NCBI GenBank assembly: GCA_948473085.1
Contig: CAOKWH010000010.1
Location: forward strand, 1 to 64,000
Direction of reading: 5' to 3'
Source of the DNA: an uncultured Clostridia bacterium
GTDB taxonomy: Bacteria; Bacillota; Clostridia; Oscillospirales; Ruminococcaceae
Length of the DNA stretch: 64,000 bases
In this document: piece after piece, positions 42,766 through 49,880 of the stretch
Numbering within the stretch: the first letter of the stretch is position 1
Layout: each line of letters begins with the position of its first letter
The notes under the pieces: generated by a model
What the model was told of the DNA's origin: nothing
The model's database searches: none
What the model saw: only the letters and a program-made list of their open reading frames with translations
Program-made: the position numbers and the translations under genes

Positions 42766-44205
42766 ATGAAACAGTATAAGTTTGATACAGCAGTGCAGCT
42801 GCTCAAGTATAAGGTGCTGCGCTCGGTGGTGCGCCACGGCTTTGAGGATAACCTGGAAACCTGTTTTTATGACATTCCCAAGGAAGTGGTGCCCGGCAAG
42901 GAGGCCACCATGCGCTGCTGCGTTTACAAGGAGCGGGCCATTGTGGAGGAACGGGTAAAAATGGCCATGGGCGGCAACCCGGACAACCCCAATATTATTG
43001 AGGTGCTGGACATTGCCTGTGACGAATGCCCGGTGAGCAGCTACATGGTGTCCGATTCCTGCCGGGGCTGTATTGCCCATCGGTGTGTAGACGCCTGCCC
43101 GGTGGGGGCCATCACTGTAACTGACCACCGTGCCCACATCGATTCGTCCAAGTGCGTGGAGTGCGGCCGCTGCGCGGCAGTCTGCCCCTATTCCGCCATT
43201 TCGGCCCACAAGCGCCCCTGCGAGCTGTCCTGCAAGGTAAAGGCCATCTCGATGGATGAAAATAAAAAGGCCAGCATTGACAATGAAAAGTGCATCTCCT
43301 GCGGCAGCTGTGTGTACCAGTGCCCATTTGGCGCCATTATGGACAAGTCCTTTATTCTGGACGCTGTCAAGCTGCTCAAGCAGAGCGCTTTGGATGGCAG
43401 CAGGGTGTATGCCACAGTGGCCCCTTCGGTGGCCAGCCAGTTTGGCTATGCCAAGCTGGGCCAGGTAATCAGCGGGCTGAAGCAGCTGGGCTTCAGCGAT
43501 GTGGTGGAAGTGGCCCTGGGCGCCGATATGGTGGCCTATAAGGAGGCCCAGGAGCTGGTGGAAAAGGGCTTTTTGACAAGCTCCTGCTGCCCGGCCTTTG
43601 TTTCCTACATTGAAAAGAGCTTCCCCGAAATGGTGCCGCACATCTCCCACAACGATTCCCCGATGGTGGAACTGGCCAAGTTTATCAAAAAAACCGACCC
43701 CACCGGCAAGGTGGTATTCATTGGCCCCTGTACTGCCAAAAAGGCGGAGCGCCTGCGGGGCGATATTGCCGACTATGTGGATTGTGTGCTGACCTTTGAG
43801 GAGCTTCAGGCCCTGTTTGACGGCCGGGAGATTGATATTACCACACTGGAAGAAACGGTGCTGGACAACGCCTCGTTCTACGGGCGCATCTTTGCCCGGA
43901 GCGGCGGCCTTACCGGCGCAGTGGCCCAGGCTGTGAAGGAGCTGGGGGTTTCGCCCGAGGAGTTTGCCCTCAAGGCTGTATCCTGCGATGGCATCGAGCA
44001 GTGCCGCACCGCCCTGCTCAAGGCCAGCAAGGGGGTTTTGGCCGAAAACTTTATTGAAGGCATGGCCTGTGTAAACGGCTGTATTGGCGGCGCGGGCTGC
44101 CTGACCCATGGCCCCAAGGACAAAACCCAGGTGGACAAGTATGGCGAACTGGCCAAGGAAAAGTCCATCAAGGACGCTATTTCGGTGTACAGCCTGGGAG
44201 AATAA
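42766..44205 (+). CDS. [FeFe]-hydrogenase, group B-like
   Basis: 479 residues. A Cys-rich N-terminal part holds several [4Fe-4S] motifs (Cys85-115, 130-140, 176-186). In the H-cluster domain, L1 is Thr-Ser-Ser-Cys-Cys-Pro (Cys274, 275), L2 Gly-Pro-Cys-Thr-Ala-Lys-Lys (Cys322) and L3 Met-Ala-Cys-Val-Asn-Gly-Cys-Ile-Gly-Gly (Cys435, 439). It lacks the HydB/NADH-binding partners, so it probably works with ferredoxin. It is the catalytic member of the operon. No maturases (HydE/F/G) are in the window. Confidence 0.9.
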   Translation: MKQYKFDTAVQLLKYKVLRSVVRHGFEDNLETCFYDIPKEVVPGKEATMRCCVYKERAIVEERVKMAMGGNPDNPNIIEVLDIACDECPVSSYMVSDSCRGCIAHRCVDACPVGAITVTDHRAHIDSSKCVECGRCAAVCPYSAISAHKRPCELSCKVKAISMDENKKASIDNEKCISCGSCVYQCPFGAIMDKSFILDAVKLLKQSALDGSRVYATVAPSVASQFGYAKLGQVISGLKQLGFSDVVEVALGADMVAYKEAQELVEKGFLTSSCCPAFVSYIEKSFPEMVPHISHNDSPMVELAKFIKKTDPTGKVVFIGPCTAKKAERLRGDIADYVDCVLTFEELQALFDGREIDITTLEETVLDNASFYGRIFARSGGLTGAVAQAVKELGVSPEEFALKAVSCDGIEQCRTALLKASKGVLAENFIEGMACVNGCIGGAGCLTHGPKDKTQVDKYGELAKEKSIKDAISVYSLGE

Positions 44206-44211
44206 ATAATT

Positions 44212-44253
44212 GGCCCCTTATCCGCTGCCAGCGGGTAAGGGGCCTTTATTTTT
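44212..44253 (+). terminator. Terminator of the hydrogenase operon
   Basis: GGCCCCTTATCCGCT and AGCGGGTAAGGGGCC form a 15-bp stem (one G-T) followed by TTTATTTTT. Confidence 0.95.
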
Positions 44254-44336
44254 GATATGGGGGCGGTACATTCCCGCTAAGAGCCATTATTTGGAGAAAA
44301 GAGGCATAAAAATTTTTACAAATTCTCCGGCGGATA

Positions 44337-44365
44337 TTGACAGGAGGCGCCGGAACAAGTATAAT
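44337..44365 (+). promoter_or_regulatory. Promoter of feoAB
   Basis: TTGACA (44337-44342), 17 bp, TATAAT (44360-44365), both perfect. Confidence 0.9.
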
Positions 44366-44366
44366 G

Positions 44367-44380
44367 TTAGCCGAGGCTAA
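44367..44380. promoter_or_regulatory. DtxR/IdeR-like operator 1
   Basis: Palindrome TTAGCC-GA-GGCTAA, one base after the -10 box. It resembles the TTAGG...CCTAA half-sites of iron-dependent DtxR-family repressors. Binding here would block transcription when iron is plentiful. Confidence 0.65.
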
Positions 44381-44448
44381 TAGAGTAGTATTGAACCCGG
44401 ATAAGGCATAAATATAAATCGGAGCCGCTTATTTTTTTAAATAGCAAG

Positions 44449-44462
44449 TTAGCGTGTGCTAA
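44449..44462. promoter_or_regulatory. DtxR/IdeR-like operator 2
   Basis: Palindrome TTAGC-GTGT-GCTAA, of the same 14-bp length as operator 1, lies just before the feoA ribosome-binding site. It could act as a second site or roadblock. Confidence 0.5.
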
Positions 44463-44482
44463 AGACTGGGAGGAGAGCATCC

Positions 44483-44716
44483 ATGACACTGGATAGGCTG
44501 AACATTGGCGAACGGGCAGTGGTAACTGCTGTGGGCGGCGAGGGGATTTTGCGCCGCCGGCTGCTGGATATGGGCATAACCCCGAAAACAAAGCTGATGG
44601 TGCGCAAGATGGCCCCGTTGGGAGACCCCATAGAAATCCACATCCGGGGGTATGAGCTGACGCTGCGCAAGGAAGATGCAGCCAAAATTACAGTGGAAAA
44701 GATTGTAGAGGAGTAA
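44483..44716 (+). CDS. feoA: Ferrous iron transport protein FeoA
   Basis: 77 residues, an SH3-like FeoA domain with Leu-Leu-Asp-Met-Gly-Ile-Thr and Ile-His-Ile-Arg-Gly-Tyr-Glu-Leu-x-Leu-Arg. It is a small cytosolic partner of FeoB. ATG 44483 follows GGGAGGAG. feoB begins 7 bp later. Confidence 0.94.
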   Translation: MTLDRLNIGERAVVTAVGGEGILRRRLLDMGITPKTKLMVRKMAPLGDPIEIHIRGYELTLRKEDAAKITVEKIVEE

Positions 44717-44723
44717 AACAGGT

Positions 44724-46739
44724 ATGGCGATGACATTTGCGCTGATTGGCAACCAGAACTGCGGGAAAACCACCCTGTTTAATCAGCTTACCGGAAGCAA
44801 CCAGCATGTGGGCAACTTCCCCGGTGTAACGGTGGATAAAAAGGAAGGCACCATTAAAAATTCCGGCGGTGCAGTGGTGGTGGATCTGCCGGGCATCTAT
44901 TCCATCTCCCCCTACACGATGGAGGAGATTGTCACCCGGGATTATCTTTTGGGGGGCGACCCGGACGGCATTATCAACATTGTGGACGCCACCAATATTG
45001 AGCGCAACCTCTACCTGACCCTGCAGCTGCTGGAGCTGGAAATGCCCATGATTGTGGCGCTGAACATGATGGACGAAGTGGCCGGCAGCGGCGGCAGTAT
45101 TGACATACAAAAAATATCCGATGGCCTGGGGGTGCCGGTGGTGCCCATTTCGGCCAGCAAAAACCAGGGTATTGATGAACTGGTGGAACGGGCGCTGCAA
45201 ACAGTGCGGCACCGGGAAAAGCCGCTGCACCACGATTTTTGCAAGGGCGAGGTGCACCGGGCTATCCACTCGATAGCCCACATGATTGAGGACCACACCG
45301 AAGCCCACAACATCCCCTGGCGTTTTGCCGCCACCAAGCTGGTGGAGGGGGATACCGGTATGATGGATAAACTGGAAATCAACCAGAACGAGCGGGAGAT
45401 TGTCCAGCATGTGGCGGATGAGATGGAGGCTGCCCTGGGCACCGACCGGGAGGCTGCCCTGGCAGATATGCGGTACAGCTATATCGAACAGGTGTGCGCC
45501 CATGCTGTACATAAGCCCCAGGAAACAATGGAACAGCAGCGCTCGGTAAAAATTGACCGGATATTGACCCATAAGGTGTTTGCAATTCCCATTTTTCTTG
45601 GTATAATGCTCATGGTGTTCTGGCTCACCTTTGGCGTGGTGGGTTCCACCCTCAGCGATTTGTTCGGCGAGGGCATCAGCTTTGTAACAAACCTGGCTGA
45701 CGCCGCCCTCACCAGCATGAATATTGCCCCGGCGCTGCATTCGCTGGTGATTGATGGCATTTTCGCAGGTGTGGGCAGCGTGCTGGGCTTTATGCCCACC
45801 ATAGTAACGCTGTTTTTCTTCCTCTCTATTTTGGAGGACAGCGGTTACATGGCCCGGGTGGCCTTTGTTATGGATAAGCTGCTGCGAAAAATTGGCCTGT
45901 CCGGGCGTTCGTTTGTGCCGATGGTTATCGGCTTCGGGTGCAGTGTTCCGGCCATTATGGCCTCCCGCACCCTCTCCAGCGAGCGGGATAGAAAGATGAC
46001 CATCTTGCTTACGCCGTTCATGTCCTGTTCGGCCAAGCTGCCCATTTACAGCGTGTTTGTTGCGGCTTTCTTCCCGGAGCAGGGCGCTCTGGTTATGATG
46101 GCGCTGTATGTCACCGGCATGGCGGTGGCCATTCTGGTGGGCCTGCTGCTGAAAAACACCATTTACCGGGGGAACCCGGTGCCGTTTGTGATGGAACTGC
46201 CGGCCTATCGCCTGCCGTCGGCCCAGAATGTGCTGCGGCACATGTGGGATAAGGCCAAGGATTTTGTAGTCAAGGCATTTACCATCATCTTTATGGCAAC
46301 CATTATAGTGTGGCTGCTGCAAAACTTTGGCCCCGGCCTGCGCCCGGTACAGGACAGCGCCGATAGCCTGCTGGCTGTGATGGGCCGCTGGCTGGCCCCT
46401 GTCTTTGCCCCGCTGGGCTTTGGCGACTGGCGGGCTGCCACCGCCCTGGTTACCGGCCTGATGGCCAAGGAAACGGTGGTGAGCACCTTAGCTGTTTTGA
46501 TGAATGTGGGGGATTCCGCTCTATTGGCGCCGGTGCTCTCCCAGATGTTTACCCCGCTGGCGGCCTCTGCTTTCCTGGTGTTTACCCTGCTGTACATGCC
46601 CTGCGTGGCAGCTATGGCCGCCGTGCGGCGGGAACTGGGCAGCCTCCGGGGCGCGGTAACGGCAATGGCTTTCCAAACCGGTGTAGCCTGGGTTGTGGCG
46701 TTTTTGGTGTACCAGGTGGGGGCCATGCTGGGCTTTTAA
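44724..46739 (+). CDS. feoB: Ferrous iron transporter FeoB
   Basis: 671 residues. The N-terminal G domain has G1 Gly-Asn-Gln-Asn-Cys-Gly-Lys-Thr-Thr (the usual Pro replaced by Gln), G2/G3 with Gly-Val-Thr-Val-Asp and Asp-Leu-Pro-Gly, and G4 Asn-Met-Met-Asp. A helical GDI region follows. The membrane part (from about 290) has the two Gate motifs, with Gly-Phe-Gly-Cys-Ser-Val-Pro (about 396) and a later Cys in Tyr-Met-Pro-Cys-Val-Ala. It imports Fe(II), which fits the iron demand of the hydrogenases upstream. Confidence 0.97.
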   Translation: MAMTFALIGNQNCGKTTLFNQLTGSNQHVGNFPGVTVDKKEGTIKNSGGAVVVDLPGIYSISPYTMEEIVTRDYLLGGDPDGIINIVDATNIERNLYLTLQLLELEMPMIVALNMMDEVAGSGGSIDIQKISDGLGVPVVPISASKNQGIDELVERALQTVRHREKPLHHDFCKGEVHRAIHSIAHMIEDHTEAHNIPWRFAATKLVEGDTGMMDKLEINQNEREIVQHVADEMEAALGTDREAALADMRYSYIEQVCAHAVHKPQETMEQQRSVKIDRILTHKVFAIPIFLGIMLMVFWLTFGVVGSTLSDLFGEGISFVTNLADAALTSMNIAPALHSLVIDGIFAGVGSVLGFMPTIVTLFFFLSILEDSGYMARVAFVMDKLLRKIGLSGRSFVPMVIGFGCSVPAIMASRTLSSERDRKMTILLTPFMSCSAKLPIYSVFVAAFFPEQGALVMMALYVTGMAVAILVGLLLKNTIYRGNPVPFVMELPAYRLPSAQNVLRHMWDKAKDFVVKAFTIIFMATIIVWLLQNFGPGLRPVQDSADSLLAVMGRWLAPVFAPLGFGDWRAATALVTGLMAKETVVSTLAVLMNVGDSALLAPVLSQMFTPLAASAFLVFTLLYMPCVAAMAAVRRELGSLRGAVTAMAFQTGVAWVVAFLVYQVGAMLGF

Positions 46740-46764
46740 CCAAGTGCAAGGAGATGAAAAAACA

Positions 46765-46938
46765 GTGCAAAACCTGATTCTTTTGGCAGTGATTGTAGGG
46801 GGCTTTTTCTATGCCCTCTACCGGACCTATCTGCATGCCGATGGCGAAGGGGGCGGTTGTTCCGGCTGTTCCGGCAGCTGTATGAGCTGCCCCTTGTCCG
46901 GCGGCTGTACCCAGGAACAAAACGGGCAGAAGCAGTAA
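46765..46938 (+). CDS. FeoB-associated Cys-rich membrane protein
   Basis: 57 residues, GTG start 11 nt after AAGGAG. One N-terminal membrane segment (about 2-20) is followed by a Gly/Cys tail with Cys at about 34, 37, 41, 44 and 49. This matches the small proteins encoded after feoB in Firmicutes. It could hand iron or an iron-sulfur signal to FeoB. Confidence 0.88.
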   Translation: MQNLILLAVIVGGFFYALYRTYLHADGEGGGCSGCSGSCMSCPLSGGCTQEQNGQKQ

Positions 46939-46944
46939 TACAGC

Positions 46945-46985
46945 AGGGCTGTCCCAGCCATTTTGGCGGGATGGCCCTATTTTTG
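46945..46985 (+). terminator. Terminator of the feo operon
   Basis: AGGGC-TCCC-GCC and GGC-GGGA-GCCCT pair in register, with T-rich sequence after. Confidence 0.8.
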
Positions 46986-47073
46986 CTTTGTTCAAACTGC
47001 GTCTATTTTATTCCCAGGGGGAACATGCTACAATAAAAGGCGGATTTTTGAATTAAAGAGGGTAAACACAGGG

Positions 47074-48372
47074 ATGAAAGAGCTTTGGAACCGCGATAGA
47101 ATACGATATGGGATGGTGCTGCTGCTCTCGGTGCTGTTTTTATATCTGGGCAACCGGGCGGCCACCCGAAACAATGCCTATTTCCAGGGCAGCCGGGCGG
47201 ATACCTACTACCGGGCAGAGGTGCTCTCGGTTTCCCCGCCCCAAAAGCAGGAGGAGATGTTCGATGGCTGGGCCGATATTTACTACAGTCAGGATATTGT
47301 GGTACGCCTGCGGGAAGGGGCGCTAAAGGGGCAGGAGGTGCTGATCCATCACCGGCTGGCCGAGCAGCGGGAGGGGTACAAAACCTTCGATTATAGGCCC
47401 GGGGAGCAGGTATTTGTCGGCTTTAACTTTGATGCCGAGATGGAACCGGTCTGGTTTGTAACCGACCATCTCCGGGAAGGGCCGATGCTCCTGCTGCTGA
47501 TGACTTTCTTTGTTCTGCTGGTGGCCTTTGGCCGGATGAAAGGGGTCAACACAGTGCTCTCGCTGGTGCTCACCTGTGCGGCGGTGTTTTTCTTTATGAT
47601 TCCGGCCATTATCAAGGGATATAACATCTATGCAGTCACCCTGATAACCACAGTGTATACCATTGTAATGACGCTGTGCATTGTCATTGGCGTGCATCCC
47701 AAAAGCATTGCGGCAGCAGTGGGCTGCACCTGCGGCGTGGGCTTTGCCGGGCTGCTGACCGTTGCCATGCAGGACTTTTTGTATATCACCGGCCTGGTGG
47801 ATGAAAATTCCAGCTTTGTCCTCTACATCAACGGTGATACGGTTATCAACCTGCGGGGGGTGCTGTTTGCAGCCATTGTCATCGGGGCCTTGGGGGCCAC
47901 AATGGATGTGGCTATGTCCATTGCCTCCTCCCTGGATGAGATCCTCTACCACCGGCCGGACATTGGCGATTTGGAGCTGATACAATCCGGGCTGAATATC
48001 GGCCGGGACATTATGGGCACCATGGCCAATACATTGGTGCTGGCCTATGTGGGCAGTTCGCTGCACATGATTCTGCTGCTGATGGCCTATAACAATGATA
48101 TTGGCACCATTATCAACCGGGAAAGCATTGCAGTGGAGCTGCTCCAATCGATAGCGGGCAGTATTGGCATTCTGTTTACGGTTCCGGCCACCGCAGTGGT
48201 GACCGTGGCGGCCCGGCGATGGTTTATTTCCTCCAATAAGGAGGAACCGCCGGCTTTGCCGCCTGTGATAGAGGATGCGCCAAGCGAACCGCCCTCTGAA
48301 GAACTTCCCGCAGCGCCGGAATTGGAAGAAAAAACAGTGGAGCAGCTTTGGCGGGAATATGGGCAAAAATAA
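47074..48372 (+). CDS. YibE/F family membrane protein
   Basis: 432 residues. It has an N-terminal membrane anchor, then an extracytoplasmic beta domain (about 45-125), and then about seven membrane segments. The family signature with Gly-Ala-Leu-Gly-Ala-Thr-Met-Asp-Val-Ala-Met-Ser-Ile-Ala-Ser (about 270) and Gly-Arg-Asp-Ile-Met-Gly-Thr-Met-Ala-Asn-Thr is clear. It has an acidic/Pro-rich cytosolic tail. The function is unknown. The start at ATG 47074 follows AAAGAGGG. Confidence 0.88.
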   Translation: MKELWNRDRIRYGMVLLLSVLFLYLGNRAATRNNAYFQGSRADTYYRAEVLSVSPPQKQEEMFDGWADIYYSQDIVVRLREGALKGQEVLIHHRLAEQREGYKTFDYRPGEQVFVGFNFDAEMEPVWFVTDHLREGPMLLLLMTFFVLLVAFGRMKGVNTVLSLVLTCAAVFFFMIPAIIKGYNIYAVTLITTVYTIVMTLCIVIGVHPKSIAAAVGCTCGVGFAGLLTVAMQDFLYITGLVDENSSFVLYINGDTVINLRGVLFAAIVIGALGATMDVAMSIASSLDEILYHRPDIGDLELIQSGLNIGRDIMGTMANTLVLAYVGSSLHMILLLMAYNNDIGTIINRESIAVELLQSIAGSIGILFTVPATAVVTVAARRWFISSNKEEPPALPPVIEDAPSEPPSEELPAAPELEEKTVEQLWREYGQK

Positions 48373-48412
48373 GGCGCCGCCCGGCAGTTTTTTGCCGGGC
48401 GGCGCTTTTTTA
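48373..48412 (+). terminator. Terminator after the YibE/F gene
   Basis: A 12-13 bp GC stem (GCGCCGCCCGGC with GCCGGGCGGCGC) is followed by T6. Confidence 0.95.
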
Positions 48413-48440
48413 TTTAATAAAATTTGTAGGGGGAGGGTGC

Positions 48441-49196
48441 CTAACATTCCTCCCAATAGCGGTTCATCCAGGCCCAGTAGGGTTCCTGCTCTCCGCAGTC
48501 GGGGCAGGTGCCGGTTCCGTAGAGCAGCGGCAGAATCGGCCGGACCATCTCGTCCCCTGCCGCTTTTAGCAGGCCATCCAGCCACACGCTTTCCTCATCC
48601 AGCGATTGTTTATCCCATGCGGCAATTTCGGCGGGCTGGATACAGTCCGGCTGCTCTATCAGGGGGAGGAGTTCATCATACCAGCCGCAGCTGCAGGCGC
48701 CGGGCCCTTCCTCCCAGCTGGAACCGGAGAGGTACCAGAGGCCATAGGCATGGTTCCGATCGCCTAAAATGGCCAGCGCCCCCAGGCAGAACATCAGGCC
48801 CAGTTCCTCATCCTCCTGCAATAAAGCATGCAGTTCGGCATCGGTGAGCAGGGGGGTTATCTGCCGGCGCAGGCTGTCCAGCCCCTCGCAAAATTCGCTG
48901 TGGGCCTCGGTGCCCGGGGTGAGCGGGCAGTCGGCTTCCGCTGCAATGGCCGCACCCATCCGGCCCACCAAAAACATCTGCTCCTCCTTGGATAAGCTGG
49001 GGAACAGGGCGGCCAAATGGGGCAAAACATAGGCTGTGGCGCTGTACCAGCTGAGCTGATGGCTTAAACCCTCGGCCAAGGCTTCGATGGTTTCATAGCT
49101 GTCCCCATCGCCCTCCAACAGGGCCTGGAGCTGTTTGTTCACATCATTTCCGGCGGAGTGCAATGTTTTCCATACAGGGTTGTCCAATTTTACCAT
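48441..49196 (-). CDS. Hypothetical protein, HEAT-like helical
   Basis: 251 residues, Leu/Glu/Ala-rich and mostly helical. An early Gly-Leu-Ser-His-Gln-Leu-Ser-Trp-Tyr-Ser-Ala-Thr-Ala-Tyr-Val-Leu-Pro-His-Leu segment resembles HEAT-repeat immunity-type proteins. A Cys-x-Cys and a C-terminal Cys-Pro-Asp-Cys suggest metal binding. The second in-frame ATG (49196) has GGGGG 8 nt upstream and was chosen. The family call is tentative. Confidence 0.6.
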   Translation of the reverse strand: MVKLDNPVWKTLHSAGNDVNKQLQALLEGDGDSYETIEALAEGLSHQLSWYSATAYVLPHLAALFPSLSKEEQMFLVGRMGAAIAAEADCPLTPGTEAHSEFCEGLDSLRRQITPLLTDAELHALLQEDEELGLMFCLGALAILGDRNHAYGLWYLSGSSWEEGPGACSCGWYDELLPLIEQPDCIQPAEIAAWDKQSLDEESVWLDGLLKAAGDEMVRPILPLLYGTGTCPDCGEQEPYWAWMNRYWEEC

Positions 49197-49283
49197 ATCA
49201 AAAACCCCCATTATTTGTTGTAGCTACAGTATAGCACACAGGCAGGGGGGATTCAACCGGGGCAGCCGGATGGCGCTTTCCTG

Positions 49284-49484
49284 TCATTTCGGCCGATATT
49301 CTGCAATATCCTCCAATTTGCAGGACAGGGCTTTGCACAGTTTGTCCAAAGTTTTAGTCTCTATATTCTCGTTTGCCCGCAGCCGGCGGATGGTTTTGCT
49401 GTCAATCCCGCACTGTTCCCGGAGCTGATAGGTGGATATGCCTTTCTTCTCCATTGCTTTCCATAGCCTGTTAAATACAATCAT
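49284..49484 (-). CDS. Xre family helix-turn-helix protein
   Basis: 66 residues, a single HTH domain: Ser-Thr-Tyr-Gln-Leu-Arg-Glu-Gln, then Asp-Ser-Lys-Thr-Ile-Arg-Arg-Leu-Arg, then Leu-Asp-Lys-Leu-Cys-Lys-Ala-Leu. It is a minimal Cro/YozG-like repressor. ATG 49484 is 9 nt after GGGAGG. It is divergent from the leader-peptide/ABC remnant, with palindromes in the shared intergenic region that it may bind. Confidence 0.88.
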   Translation of the reverse strand: MIVFNRLWKAMEKKGISTYQLREQCGIDSKTIRRLRANENIETKTLDKLCKALSCKLEDIAEYRPK

Positions 49485-49501
49485 TCTAAAAAACCTCCCT
49501 A

Positions 49502-49530
49502 TTGACACAAATCAGTATGGGGGTTATAAT
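49502..49530 (+). promoter_or_regulatory. Promoter 1 of the leader peptide/ABC remnant
   Basis: TTGACA (49502-49507), 17 bp, TATAAT (49525-49530). A weaker second candidate is TTGACT (49596-49601), 17 bp, TACCGT (49619-49624). Confidence 0.75.
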
Positions 49531-49542
49531 CTTATTTATTAA

Positions 49543-49557
49543 GGGGATATAATCCCC
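49543..49557. promoter_or_regulatory. GGGGATATAATCCCC palindrome
   Basis: A perfect 15-bp palindrome a few bases past the promoter 1 start site. A related half sequence (GGGGGTTATAATC) overlaps the promoter's own -10. Both could be operators of the divergent Xre protein. Confidence 0.5.
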
Positions 49558-49667
49558 ATGGAGAAAGGGTTTATCTGAAAAAATTAAAAAAGGGCTTGAC
49601 TTTTTCTGTTTAAAGTGATACCGTATGAAACAAATTCACCAGTATTTTTAAGAAAGGAGCTACTGCT

Positions 49668-49775
49668 ATGACTATCGCAACCATCAACCGTCCTACTGCT
49701 GGCTCCTGCAATTTTTACTTTACCAAGGCTCTCTATGAGGGCCGTTTCTGTCGTGGTTTAAAACTGCCTGGCTGA
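49668..49775 (+). CDS. Candidate leader peptide (35 aa)
   Basis: ATG 49668 is 8 nt after AAGGAG. It encodes 35 residues with a Phe-Tyr-Phe run (codons 16-18), another Tyr at codon 23 and a Phe at codon 27, and no Trp. It ends 38 nt before a strong terminator hairpin. Stalling at Phe/Tyr codons could switch the RNA fold. A TACCAAG segment inside the frame can pair with CTTGGTA just after the stop. Confidence 0.5.
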   Translation: MTIATINRPTAGSCNFYFTKALYEGRFCRGLKLPG

Positions 49776-49813
49776 ACTTGGTAGAGTATGCTTTTATTCC
49801 CTTTGTTGGAGAA

Positions 49814-49848
49814 GGCTGCACTGTTTTACTGAACAGTGCAGCCTTTTT
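49814..49848 (+). terminator. Attenuator hairpin before the ABC remnant
   Basis: GGCTGCACTGTT pairs perfectly with AACAGTGCAGCC (12 bp) around a 6-nt loop and is followed by T5. It lies between the leader peptide and the coding sequence, so read-through is needed for expression. Confidence 0.9.
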
Positions 49849-49880
49849 ATTTTTGCAGAAAAGAAAAGGAGAATCATGTA

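Noticed and set aside
41929..44109. A 726-codon open frame antisense to the phosphatase and group B hydrogenase genes (also long antisense frames over dnaK 3796-5700, aspS 7509-9464 and feoB 44688-46322)
   Set aside because: They mirror strongly coding sense frames with recognised motifs. The translated text is low-complexity His/Gly/Leu-rich with no domain and no ribosome-binding site. They arise from third-position GC bias.
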